From: Oncomelania hupensis
Lineage: Eukaryota > Mollusca > Gastropoda > Littorinimorpha > Pomatiopsidae
Length of the DNA stretch: 64,000 bases
Direction: 5' to 3'
Assembly (NCBI GenBank): GCA_036898135.1
Contig: CM072527.1
Span: 31,554,727 to 31,618,726 of the forward strand
Shown here in pieces: positions 11,013-20,806 of this stretch. The position numbers were made by a program, and so were the translations under genes. The notes beneath the pieces are model-generated. The model had not been told where the DNA came from. It saw only the letters and a list, made by a program, of their open reading frames with translations, and ran no database searches. The stretch's first letter is position 1. Each line of letters starts with the position of its first letter.

Positions 11013-11855
11013 AGAGGTAAGGTGTAGGGGTTGGGTGCGTGTGTGCGTGAATGTGCAGATGGATTTTTATGTGGCAATTCAAAAAGCACCAGTCTGATAA
11101 AAAATAAAAAAAAATAAAAAAGAGCAGGTTAAAAGTAAGGAGCGTACACCCGATAAGTACGACCGTACTGCGCTTGGTGTGCCTGTACTAATTAGGTTTA
11201 GCACCAAAACTAGTGGCCAAAGTGCCAGCTATATAGCAACCTTGCAGATTTTGTTGATGCTCTTTCCCAAGCCAAGGGTTTCCACATACAGTCTAAATCA
11301 ATTAAAATTTCCTTTGCAGCAACGTCGGCCGGCTGGCATTGAAACTTGCCGGGGAAGCAAATTGCATCGGTTCTTGCATGGAACACAGACCTGTGGGGAC
11401 AGAGACCTGGGGTAACATAGATCTCATGGAGGACCATAGGCTTGAAGGAAACAAAGACTCGGGGGAGGGAGGGGGGGGGGGAAACAGCCGTGCTCCTGTC
11501 TCAGGGTGCGGATTTTGGGGGTGTGCACTTGTGCACGTGCACACCACCCTAGCAATCCACAAAAAAAAAAAAAAAAAAAAGAGGGAGAAAAAGAAAAGAA
11601 AAACGAGAAAAACTAGACTAATTTTCACTCACAAAACAGTTTCATGTACCTCCAAATTAGTTGTTTTTTTTTTTTGTTTTTTTTCATCAGATCTAGATCT
11701 ACAGGTATTTCTTGTACATGCATCAAGTCAGTTTTGAATAAAACTGATGTGAGTGGCTATTTCTTGTTTTATTTGCAGTAACCTTACCTGTCTTTTTATA
11801 AACCTTTATGCAAGATGTTCTGCTATTGTAAATGTTATCATCAGAGTTTGCAGAG

Positions 11856-11859
<4 letters not shown>

Positions 11860-11933
<74 letters not shown>

Positions 11934-11962
11934 GTGGGTGTGTGTGTGTGTGTGTGTGTGTG
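11860..11962. repeat. (GT)n microsatellite
   Basis: A long GT tract has interspersed ATGT units. Poly-Cys/Val and poly-His/Thr frames across it are artefacts. Confidence 0.95.
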
Positions 11963-12534
11963 GGAGGGAGGTGGTCTAAAAGAGGACTTTTAGTACAAAA
12001 CAATACTGTTTTCAGCCCTGAAAATACTGCGCAGAATGCACCAGCTTGCACAGATTTTAACAAGGAGGTTCCTTGGATTTCAACCATTATTTTCAATTTA
12101 TTCCGTGGGGGGAATGCCCCCGAACCCTCCTAGTTCACTAGTTTCGCAGGCTCCCGTCTGTGGCTTCGCCACTTCGCTTTAATGGTTTCAGGCAAAGAGT
12201 TTATTATTTTATTGTATACTAAACTCTTTGTTTCAAGGAAGCGTGCAAATACCCTCCCCCCCCTCCCCCCCACAACAATGGCAAAATCCGCCCCTGCGTC
12301 TCCCTACACAAAACCTAGCTCGGCAGATCGGGTTATAGCTTATCTGGTAGTCCTACTTTGTGGGAAGGCGCGTAAGGAAGTGCTTTTCCTGGAAATTGAT
12401 AGCGTTAGCCTAGCCGTATCAAGAAACGGAGCAACACTCTCATGATAAAGATCATACACTCCTTACACACCCATGACACACGACAATCCCCCTTTTCAGC
12501 ATGCTATTCGTGGTAGCCAAATACACGCACCCCG

Positions 12535-12845
12535 TTTCAATGCGTGAGCGTCAAACTTTCAGCAGACTAGTCTCCGTTTGAGTTTGGGAGTGTCAAACTG
12601 TCAGCAGATTCACTATTCCCCTTTTGAGTGCGGGGTGTCATCAACCTGTCAGCAGACTATTCCCCGTTTTGAGTGTGGAAAGTGTCAAACCTTCAGCAGA
12701 CTATTCCCCATTTGAGTATGGGGAGTGTCTAATTGTCAGCTGACTACAGTATTCCCCCTTTGAATGCGTGGATGTCGTCAAACTGTCAGCAGACTATTCC
12801 AGTTTGAGTGTGGCAAGTGTCAAACTTTTAGCAGACTATTCCCTG
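12535..12845. repeat. ~50-bp minisatellite, about 7 degenerate units
   Basis: Units contain GTCAAACTGTCAGCAGACTA followed by TTCCCC.TTTGAGTGTGG. Seven recognisable units differ in length and by substitutions, so the array is old. Confidence 0.85.
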
Positions 12846-13387
12846 GGAGTCATACATATACTACCGCGCGAGTACAGAATGGGGTTGCTCTTATTCCAAA
12901 AGGGCTCTTGAGAAACGGCAGGAAGCATGTTGTTGGCGTCACACGGAGGAGATCACATGGGAACAACAATAACACTGCGATCTCGGTCACAGCTGTGGCT
13001 ACACGCGCTCCCCGTCTCGCCACCATTCTTTCGCTCAACCATCTTCCCTTCTCCCGCCAGCATGCATCGATTTTCCAGTAAGCTTATCATGAATTCTCTC
13101 CATAACCCTCTACCCCTTCCGAACATTCCCCCCTCCTCCCTCCTCCTCCTCCTCTTTGTGTACGTGCGTTTCTTCTCCCTTCCTCTCACCCTCCCCCTTC
13201 CCTCCCCCCTCTCAGTAAAACACTGGTTTCGCCAAGTCAAAACTGCTAATAGAAAGGTATTGCGTCTTAAATTCTCTCTCCTCCCCCACCACTCTCTCTC
13301 TCTCCCCTCTTTCCCCCTCCACCCTTCTACTGTCAACCACATTAATCCTTTTTCACATCATAAGTACTTACAACTTAGGTCTGTCTG
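12846..13387. other. intergenic, pyrimidine-rich
   Basis: C/T-rich sequence gives long open frames on both strands with biased Ser/Pro/Leu or Arg/Glu composition. Nothing suggests a real protein. Confidence 0.5.
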
Positions 13388-13740
13388 TCCGTAGTTCAGT
13401 GTAACAAGAGCTTTCGCCTGGGCACACCGATGACCCAGGTTCGAATCCCTTGGAGGGCATCCTATATTCCTATCCTATCTTATCCCGTAACTCGGAGGTC
13501 GTAGGGGCACCACAGATGATCGTTTAACCAGCGTATTCCATCTTTCTCTGTCCTCAGCAACCCTGAGCAAGGGGAGAAAAAAAGTGGCCATTTTCCCTGT
13601 CCGTATTTGCAGTATGATTGCTTTGGTAGTTCAGCGTTGATTTAGGTCCTAGCCCCTTCTCTTCCTAGGTTGGTTATCCCCTGTCTGGCATATCGCCAAT
13701 GGTGGCTGAAGACGTAAAATGAATATTCATTCATCCACGT
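13388..13740 (+). mobile_element. tRNA-derived SINE, family 2, copy b, split by a LINE fragment
   Basis: The head CCGTAGTTCAGTGTAACAAG carries an A-box-like motif and is followed by CCAGGTTCGAATCCC (B box). The body resumes at about 13,568 and ends CGCCAATGGTGG...GACGTAAAATGAATATTC, matching the inverted copies at 6,425 and 41,670. A short 3' LINE piece (13,460-13,567) interrupts it. Confidence 0.75.
13460..13567 (-). mobile_element. RTE-like LINE 3' fragment
   Basis: About 108 bp match the extreme 3' end of the LINE at 23,764-27,105, including a degenerate (TATCC)n tail and the codons for the last ~30 residues. It is 5' truncated at CCTCAGCAACCCTGAG. Confidence 0.85.
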
Positions 13741-13958
13741 CTGTCTTTTCCATTCCTCTCCCTCCATTTTTTTTAATTTCCAGATTTACTTTGCGATACT
13801 TTAACTACTGCTAATTAGCAGGTTCAGTCATTCTTATTTGTACTTTCTCAAAGGTCAAGGTTATTTGGCTTCACCATTCTCTAAACAGGTTTTGCGCCGT
13901 ATCTAAAAATAGGCTAAGATGAATTAGATTTTTTGTTGTTTTTGTTTGTTTGTTTTTT

Positions 13959-14041
13959 GCTTGCACATAGCTCAGTTTGTGGGCTACCAATCCATGTGTT
14001 CATTTGCTAGATTATATAGCTCAGATCGTGGGCTACCAATC
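13959..14041. repeat. ~46-bp tandem repeat, left part
   Basis: Units have the form ATAGCTCAG.T.GTGGGCTACC followed by AATCCATGTGTTCATTTGCT. The array continues at 22,415-22,530 on the other side of the gypsy element, which inserted into one unit. Confidence 0.85.
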
Positions 14042-15649
14042 TGTGACAAGGCGTGCAATCACCCTCTGACGTAGGCTAGCCACAGTCATTCCACACACTC
14101 AGCCAACAACGATTTCCACTTAACCAGCCACCTCTAGCTCGCTCGCCCAGTCGCTTAAGCCCCGCCCCCCGGGGCATCGCCTTAAAGCCTGGCACAGAAC
14201 CTGAATTAGTGTCAGACCCCAGCCTTCCTGCCTCGAAGTCACAACCTGTCCGAAGACACGTCCCCATCACCGATTGACCTCTGAGCTTCGACAGTACCCG
14301 TGTACTTCCACCCGTCTTAAGTCAAGGTAAGAGAGGGAACTTACTCTTTGTCATATAGCAAACCCATCACCCGTCGTTCGCCCATCATGTTCATGCGTCC
14401 TGTCGATATGTATGTTCATGTTTATAGTTTTGCCTTGATGTGTTGCTGTGACTTGTATTTATCCCTTGCACATATTTTCTACCTTGTATATGACCCATGA
14501 CATGTTTGGATTTATGCTTGTATGCTCCGTTAGCCCCATGTGTAAATACCCCATGCCATGCTGTCCCTCCACATAGATTAAAGTCCCCAGTACAGCCCAG
14601 GCCTACAATCCCTTTGCCCTGTACCCAGTCCATTTACTTTCCACCATGCTCCCCATGTATAAATATTCGTCCCTGTTGCCAACCCCGTCCTAATGCGCCG
14701 AAGGTATCACCTACTAGCGGCTGCCAATAAACTCCACTTTGGCCCAGTAAATCTAGTTGCACTGTTTGACTGTTGGTATGTGCACCGGCCCAACCCTCGA
14801 CCGGTCAACCAATTTGAATTCTGAGATGGGCGACTGTACCACAGGCCCTGAATCCACACTATCCCTATCCCCCGCTGATACAGAGTCTGTATTACATTAC
14901 AGACGGTTCCTGTACCGGGCGAATCACCCCGGCCTTGTATCATCTCCCAGTCGCTGACCCGCTGCAGGCCCCTGACATCCCAGGAGGTCAATGAGAAGCG
15001 TGACTCGGGACTTCGCCATTTTCTAGACGGCTAGCTACGAAAGCCGAGTTCTAGGCCTGTACCATCACAAGACTACCACTCGTGATCGATGCGTCACCGC
15101 GTGACCAACTGACCTGCATCATCGCACCCACGCCACCGACCGTGGTAAACAAGCCACCCAGAGTATCCAGGACCAGTCGCCGCTCTGCAGTACCGAGCTA
15201 AGTGATTGGCCTACGAGAATCCCCACTCGCCAGATTATCAGAGAGACCCCTGAAACCATACAGATACACTCTCGCCCTGTGATGAAATCAGTCTACAGTA
15301 GCTCTAGTACCCCCGATATTGAATACCCAGAATATCACCGAACTACTCCGTACTGAAAGACGCTTTGCCAATGACTCACGTTAGAATAACTTGACCAGAC
15401 TCCCCAATTCAAATTAATAAAAGTAGATAGTTAAGAATTGCATTTATTTTGACTGGCCTTTGAATTTGAATTTCTTAACTAGTAGAGTCTTCCCTCCATC
15501 TCGTCTGTTCCCTGTCTGTATCTCACTTAGTCAGTTGGCCTAGCATTAATCTCTTGAATGTCATCGCACCATTAACCTATCAAAGGAGGTAATACAGCGC
15601 TAGAGATTAAGAGCTTACCCCCATCCCCCCAACCCCTCTCTTCGTGACA
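14042..15649 (+). repeat. 5' LTR
   Basis: It begins TGTGACAAGG and ends CTCTTCGTGACA. It differs from the 3' LTR at CACCGATTGACC, GGTATCACCTAC and CACCGGCCCAACC (three single-base differences seen). It contains a TATA-like box and a polyadenylation-like signal. Confidence 0.97.
14658..14731 (+). promoter_or_regulatory. LTR TATA box and AATAAA signal
   Basis: TATAAATATTCG begins at 14,658, and AATAAA follows at 14,726-14,731, a spacing typical of a short R region in an LTR. The same pair occurs in the 3' LTR near 21,423 and 21,491. Promoter activity is inferred, not shown. Confidence 0.55.
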
Positions 15650-15656
15650 TTAACTT

Positions 15657-15675
15657 TGGCGACCCCGACGAGACT
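15657..15675 (+). other. candidate tRNA primer-binding site
   Basis: TGGCGACCCCGACGAGACT starts seven bases after the 5' LTR. It begins with TGG, the complement of a tRNA CCA end, and resembles the complement of some arginine tRNA 3' ends. The tRNA assignment is from memory of the family and is tentative. Confidence 0.5.
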
Positions 15676-16061
15676 AACAGACTTAGGTTTTCCATTCCAA
15701 CCCAACGAGACAAAAGACTTAGGCTCCCATCCCAACTTGACGAGACTTAGGACTTAGCTTAATTTCCACCCCAGCCCAGTATAGATAGGACCCAGCCCTC
15801 TAGGCCTAGTAGTAGATAGCCTAGCCCCATAGGTCCCTTACTGGCTTTCCCGAGTGGTGGTATCTCAAAAGGCTTTTTCTTGCATTCATTTTTGTATTTG
15901 TGATTGATTGCATTTTGTCTTTGTGGTTGTGTTGTATTCGCCCCTTTGCAGTTTCATCGTAGCTCATCCAGCCCACCCCCTTGTTTTCCGTCAGTGTACC
16001 CCCTTGTGTGCGCCCCTCATTCCGGTTAGGACCTTTTGCAGGGTAAGTTACCTCCCTTACC
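15676..16061 (+). other. gypsy leader
   Basis: An untranslated leader between primer site and start codon. Near its start it carries repeats of CCCAACGAGAC / CTTGACGAGACTTAGG. No separate gene is seen. Confidence 0.6.
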
Positions 16062-19000
16062 ATGGCCGACCGGGGAGAGCTTGCGCTTAAGTACAAGAGT
16101 ATTGGCGAGAGCTTAGGGCTCGCCGGCACCGAACTCAAGGACTACGTCCTGGCTAGCGTAGATGCGGACGTGGCCGAGGAAAAGTTGAAGAGGGAGGAGA
16201 GGGCTAAGGAGCGAGATGCGAAGAGGCAGGAGGAAGAAAGAGCAGCGGCACTGAAGAAAGAGGAGGAGAAAGAGCGCATCGCCGCGGAAGAACGGGCCGC
16301 CGCCCGGAAGAGAGAGGAGGAGAAGGAGAGGAGAGCTGAGGAGGAGAGAGCCGCCGAGCGGAGAAGAGAGGAGGCGAAAGAGAGGATCGCAGAGGAGGAG
16401 AGAGCCGCCGCAAGGAGGAAGGAGGAGGACGAGAGGGTCGCGGCACTTGAGGAGAAGAGGAAAGACAAGGAACTGGAACGGCGCCAAGCACTCTTCCAGC
16501 TTGAGCGCGATCGCCGCGAGCTAGGCATCGCATCGCCCGCGAGCGAAGACTTCTCGCTCATCGCCCCCAGCTTCGCCGCCAGCACCGGAATACCCGCACT
16601 CCCCCCGCCGATTCCGGGGATGAACTTTCCCCTGGACCCATTCGTCGAACGAGACGAATCGATTGAAGTCTATCTCGCCCGATTCGAACGAGTCGCGGGA
16701 GAAAACAGTCTTGACCCCCAGTACTGGTATCGCAAGCTCAGTCATGGCCTTAAGGGGAAGGCCTATGAAATCCTGGCCAAGACGCCGACTTCCGAGGAGG
16801 GAGACTACCCCGCCCTCAAGAAAGCTCTACTGCATGGTTTTGAGCTCTCAGGTGAGCACTACCGCAAGAATTTCCGGAACTCCCGGAGAGAGAAAGGGGA
16901 GAAGTTTACGCAGTTTGCCGACCGTCTAGCTACGCTACGGGACAAATGGATAGAGCAAACTGACGAACCAAAGACGTACGCCGGACAGCTAGAGTTGATG
17001 CTAGCCGAGCAACTCCGAGGGACAATGCCCGCAGAACTTCGGACTTTCGCCGCCGAACAGGGAGCCGCCCGACTTGAAGATCTTATCATCGTCGCGGACC
17101 GCTACCTCACCGCCCATCCCGACGACAGACAGCCTCGCCGTGATCCCCCCGCACCCTCGTCGCCAGATACCCGCCACCAGCCTCGCCGGCCAGTCCCGCC
17201 AGCGAACCACCGCCCACAACCGCCCAAAGGACGCCCGAACCCCGGAGCAGAGCCAGGGAAGCGGAGCACAGAGCTCTACTGCGGCTACTGCCAGCGCCGA
17301 GGACACACCCGGGAGAAATGTTTTCGCCGCATCAGCGACCAGCGTCGCAGACAAGGCACCGTATTGGCCCTACGCCAAGTTACCCCCGACGGGAAACCGG
17401 TAACCCCCGTCGTCACTCCCACCGATCGACCGGCCGTCACCGAGCAAGTGACCGTCAACGATCGCCCAGCCCACTGTCTATACGACACTGGACTCACCTT
17501 CGACGCCGTCGTCCGCCGCTCGCTCATCAGGGAACAGGACCTGACCGGCGAAACTATCACCCTGAAGTTGGCCGACGCGTCCCAACCCAGCACCACGCTC
17601 CCTATAGCCCGGATCCAAGTCACCAGCCGGTACGTCACGGGAACCATTCAGGCTGCCGTGATGGACCAGCCCCTGTACGACCTGATTTTAGGATGCCGAT
17701 ACGTGTTCCTGGGTATGCCACCCCAGCCTGTGGAGTCGATGGCCGCCGTCCAGACGCGCGCCCAGGCGAAAACAGCCGCGACACCACCCCCGATACCCAA
17801 CCAGATGCCGGAACAGATCCGGAAGGCCCAAGAGAACGACGTCACCCTCCGCAAGTGCTACGGAAAGCTTCCCGCCGCACGCACTCCACCCAAGTCCGGG
17901 GACTTTTTCGTCGAAGACGGACTCCTCTTCCGTCAGAAGGACGACCATTCTCAACTAGTCGTACCTGCGACCCTTCGCCCCCAAGTCCTGGAACTCGCCC
18001 ATAGCATGCCCCTAAGTGGACATATGGGCATAGGAGCGACCACCCTACGCCTCAGCGCTCAGTACCACTGGCCCGGGATGACCGAAGACGTGAAGCGCTA
18101 CGTCAAGTCCTGTCGCCAGTGCCAACGATACTCGCCCCGCCATCACACCGTACCGGTCACTATCAGCCCCACCGTAGTTGTCGGAACACCCTTCCAACGA
18201 GTGGCAGTCGACATAGTAGGACCCCTCCCGCGGACCAAGAAGCGGAACCAGTACCTACTAACCCTTGTCGACGCTTGCTCGATGTGGTGTGAGGCCGTTC
18301 CTCTACCGAAGATCGACGCCGCCCGAGTCGCCGACGCGCTCGTCACCATATTCACACGAGTCGGATTCCCGGACAACATCTTGACCGACAACGGGTCCCA
18401 GTTCACCGGAAAACTCATGCAGGAAGTTTTCCAACTACTCCGCATTCGCCATATCCGGACTCCACCCTACCACCCCGCTAGCAACGGACAGGTCGAGCGC
18501 CTAAACGGGACTCTCATCTCGATTATCCGCAAGATCGCCGACGAACAGCCGGAAGCGTGGGACACATACGTCGCGTCAGCGCTCTTCGCGTATCGAGAGA
18601 CCCCGCACACCTCCACCGGATACACGCCTTCCACGCTGCTTTTTGGAAAACCCCTTTCCGGACCTCTAGCCGCCTTGCGACGTAGCTGGACCGACGCCAA
18701 ACTGGACGAGGCACCGGTCGACGCCACGAAATACGTCACGAAGCTCCAAGAAACCCTCAAGGCCACATGGAAAGCCGCCTCCGCCAACCTGAAGAAGGCG
18801 AGAGAAAGGCAAGCCCGCTATCATAATCGCCGCGCCCGGGACCGAGAACTACAGGTAGGAGACCAAGTCCTACTGCTTCTCCCCAGCGGCACGAACAAGC
18901 TAGACATAGCTTGGCAGGGACCCTACCCGGTGCTTGAGAAGCTCTCACGTACCACTTATCGCATCGAGGTAGGCGGAAAGCCCAGGACCCACCACATCAA

Positions 19001-20615
19001 TCTGCTCAAGCGGTACCTGGAGCAACCTGCACCCGCCCCCGACTCCCACTCGCTACTCACGGTCGCGCTGGCCGTCGAAGTGGATGGCACAGAGACCGGC
19101 GTCGCCGAATTTCCACTAAAGGGGAAGGAATCCTTCCGGGACGTCTCTCTGGACCCCTCACTCCCCGCCGGCCAGCAACGCCAACTACGCGCCATCGTGG
19201 CAGAATACAGGGAAGTCCTCACCGACATTCCTGGGAGGACGGACCTAGAAGAAGTTCGACTAACCCTGACGGACCCCACTCCCGTCCGACAGAAGCCGTA
19301 CCCCGTCCCACTTTCCCAGCAGCAAGTAGTAAGAACGGAAGTAGAGGCTCTGCTACAAGCCGGAGTCATCGCTCCCTCCCGTTCCCCCTACAGCGCAGGA
19401 ATAGTTCTATCACGGAAGCCCAGCGGAGAACATCGCCTCTGTATCGACTTCCGGCAGTTGAATCTCGTAACCCAGTTCGTGCCCGGACCCCTATCCGACC
19501 CCACAGACTTGTTTGCAAAGCTACAATCCGCCCGATACTTCTCCAGAGTGGATCTGAGCAAAGGCTTTTACCAGATTCCCGTGCACCCTTCATCCCGCCA
19601 GTACCTGGCCTTCAGCACGATGGACGGCCACTATGAGTTTAACGTTCTGCCGTTTGGTCTACACAATGCCCCAAGTATTTTCAGCACGATGATGCGGAAG
19701 CTGTTGGACCCCCTCCACTGTCCGTCCCTACACTCTTTCATGGACGACATACTCGTCGCAACGGAGACATGGGAGGAGCACCTGCGAGTGGTGCGCCAAC
19801 TCTTGCGCCGCCTCAAAGAAGCTGGCCTCACTGCCCGGCCGACCAAATGCCAGTTCGGCTACCAAGAGCTGGAATTCCTTGGCCACACCATCAGCCGTGG
19901 ACAGCTCCGGCCCCTGGAAAAGACCGTCCAGCGCCTTCGAGACGCGCCACGCCCCAAGACCAAGAAAGATGTCCAGTCCTTCCTGGGACTGAGTGGCTTC
20001 TATCAAAAGTTCGTACCCGGATACAACGGGATCGCCGCGCCACTATCCAGCCTAACCCGGAAAACCGCACCGGACCGAGTCCTCTGGACCCCGCAATGTG
20101 AAGCTGCCTTCCAGGAGCTCAAGAACAAGCTGACGTCACAGCCAGTCCTGCGACTCCCCAACCACGGACAGCCCTTCGTCCTGCGCACGGACGCCAGCGA
20201 CGTAGGCCTCGGAGCCGTTCTACTCCAACGGGACTCCGCGGACGCCCCGACGCTCTTCCCCGTCGCGTACGCCAGCCGGAAACTTAAGCCGGCCGAACAG
20301 AATTACGCCACGTCGGAGAAGGAGTGTCTCGCCCTCGTCTGGGCAGTCCAGAAGTTCCAACTGTATCTCTACGGCTCGCACTTTACCGTCCAAGTGGATC
20401 ATCAGCCGCTTTCCTTCTTGGCGACATCTAAATCGCTCAGCGCCCGGCTGATGAGGTGGGCTCTGCTGCTCCAAGCATACTCTTTCCAGCTGGAGCACAT
20501 CCCAGGAAAAGACAACCACGGCGCAGACTTCCTCAGCCGTCACCCCGCAACCGACTCCAGCGAGTCGCCACTGAGGGCCGACGCCCCAGCCTTCATACCC
20601 GCCGCCGCCCACTAA
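16062..20615 (+). CDS. gag-pol polyprotein, Gmr1-like
   Basis: A single frame of 1,517 codons starts at ACCATGG. An Arg/Glu-rich predicted coiled coil (about 40-150) leads to a capsid-like region (about 191-350) whose C-terminal part resembles a SCAN domain (MLAEQLRGTMPAELR). A CCHC knuckle lies at C407-C410-H415-C420 and the protease DTG at 475-477. Integrase follows: H2C2 finger H647/H654/C684/C687, catalytic D717, D776 and E812 (35 residues between the last two), and WQGPYPV near 951. Reverse transcriptase has D1164 and FMDD at 1226-1229, with Met where Tyr/Val is commoner. RNase H shows D1377, acidic residues near 1421 and D1446. No stop or frameshift interrupts it, so Gag and Pol would be made as one product unless processed. 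No envelope gene is present. All catalytic residues I can check are intact, so the element could be active. Confidence 0.96.
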   Translation: MADRGELALKYKSIGESLGLAGTELKDYVLASVDADVAEEKLKREERAKERDAKRQEEERAAALKKEEEKERIAAEERAAARKREEEKERRAEEERAAERRREEAKERIAEEERAAARRKEEDERVAALEEKRKDKELERRQALFQLERDRRELGIASPASEDFSLIAPSFAASTGIPALPPPIPGMNFPLDPFVERDESIEVYLARFERVAGENSLDPQYWYRKLSHGLKGKAYEILAKTPTSEEGDYPALKKALLHGFELSGEHYRKNFRNSRREKGEKFTQFADRLATLRDKWIEQTDEPKTYAGQLELMLAEQLRGTMPAELRTFAAEQGAARLEDLIIVADRYLTAHPDDRQPRRDPPAPSSPDTRHQPRRPVPPANHRPQPPKGRPNPGAEPGKRSTELYCGYCQRRGHTREKCFRRISDQRRRQGTVLALRQVTPDGKPVTPVVTPTDRPAVTEQVTVNDRPAHCLYDTGLTFDAVVRRSLIREQDLTGETITLKLADASQPSTTLPIARIQVTSRYVTGTIQAAVMDQPLYDLILGCRYVFLGMPPQPVESMAAVQTRAQAKTAATPPPIPNQMPEQIRKAQENDVTLRKCYGKLPAARTPPKSGDFFVEDGLLFRQKDDHSQLVVPATLRPQVLELAHSMPLSGHMGIGATTLRLSAQYHWPGMTEDVKRYVKSCRQCQRYSPRHHTVPVTISPTVVVGTPFQRVAVDIVGPLPRTKKRNQYLLTLVDACSMWCEAVPLPKIDAARVADALVTIFTRVGFPDNILTDNGSQFTGKLMQEVFQLLRIRHIRTPPYHPASNGQVERLNGTLISIIRKIADEQPEAWDTYVASALFAYRETPHTSTGYTPSTLLFGKPLSGPLAALRRSWTDAKLDEAPVDATKYVTKLQETLKATWKAASANLKKARERQARYHNRRARDRELQVGDQVLLLLPSGTNKLDIAWQGPYPVLEKLSRTTYRIEVGGKPRTHHINLLKRYLEQPAPAPDSHSLLTVALAVEVDGTETGVAEFPLKGKESFRDVSLDPSLPAGQQRQLRAIVAEYREVLTDIPGRTDLEEVRLTLTDPTPVRQKPYPVPLSQQQVVRTEVEALLQAGVIAPSRSPYSAGIVLSRKPSGEHRLCIDFRQLNLVTQFVPGPLSDPTDLFAKLQSARYFSRVDLSKGFYQIPVHPSSRQYLAFSTMDGHYEFNVLPFGLHNAPSIFSTMMRKLLDPLHCPSLHSFMDDILVATETWEEHLRVVRQLLRRLKEAGLTARPTKCQFGYQELEFLGHTISRGQLRPLEKTVQRLRDAPRPKTKKDVQSFLGLSGFYQKFVPGYNGIAAPLSSLTRKTAPDRVLWTPQCEAAFQELKNKLTSQPVLRLPNHGQPFVLRTDASDVGLGAVLLQRDSADAPTLFPVAYASRKLKPAEQNYATSEKECLALVWAVQKFQLYLYGSHFTVQVDHQPLSFLATSKSLSARLMRWALLLQAYSFQLEHIPGKDNHGADFLSRHPATDSSESPLRADAPAFIPAAAH

Positions 20616-20806
20616 CCGTAGCCGAAACCCGGCAGCTCCGCGGACCCCAGCCTTGGGCATCCGCCATCGACTACCCGGAACCCCGCTTCGCCCCGCATCA
20701 CCCGGATCATCGCAAACCATCGTCTCACCCGGCAGCCGACCTCAGAGCTGATTGGCCGCGTCTCAGTCGAGGCCTACGACCTCGCCTTTTTCCTTGGGGG
20801 GGCCTC
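20616..20806 (+). other. gypsy 3' untranslated segment with weak polypurine tract
   Basis: Between the stop codon and the 3' LTR lies GC-rich sequence ending TTGGGGGGGCCTC before TGTGACA. The G7 run (20,796-20,802) is the only purine tract near the LTR and is the likely plus-strand primer, though it is short and four bases away. Confidence 0.45.

Noticed and set aside
14391..14991. Open frames of 80, 77 and 94 codons, duplicated at 21,156-21,756
   Set aside because: They are in the LTRs, lack recognisable motifs, and are duplicated only because the LTRs are.
16113..17354. Several minus-strand frames of 100-150 codons opposite gag
   Set aside because: They are complements of the Arg/Glu-rich coiled coil and lack any motif.
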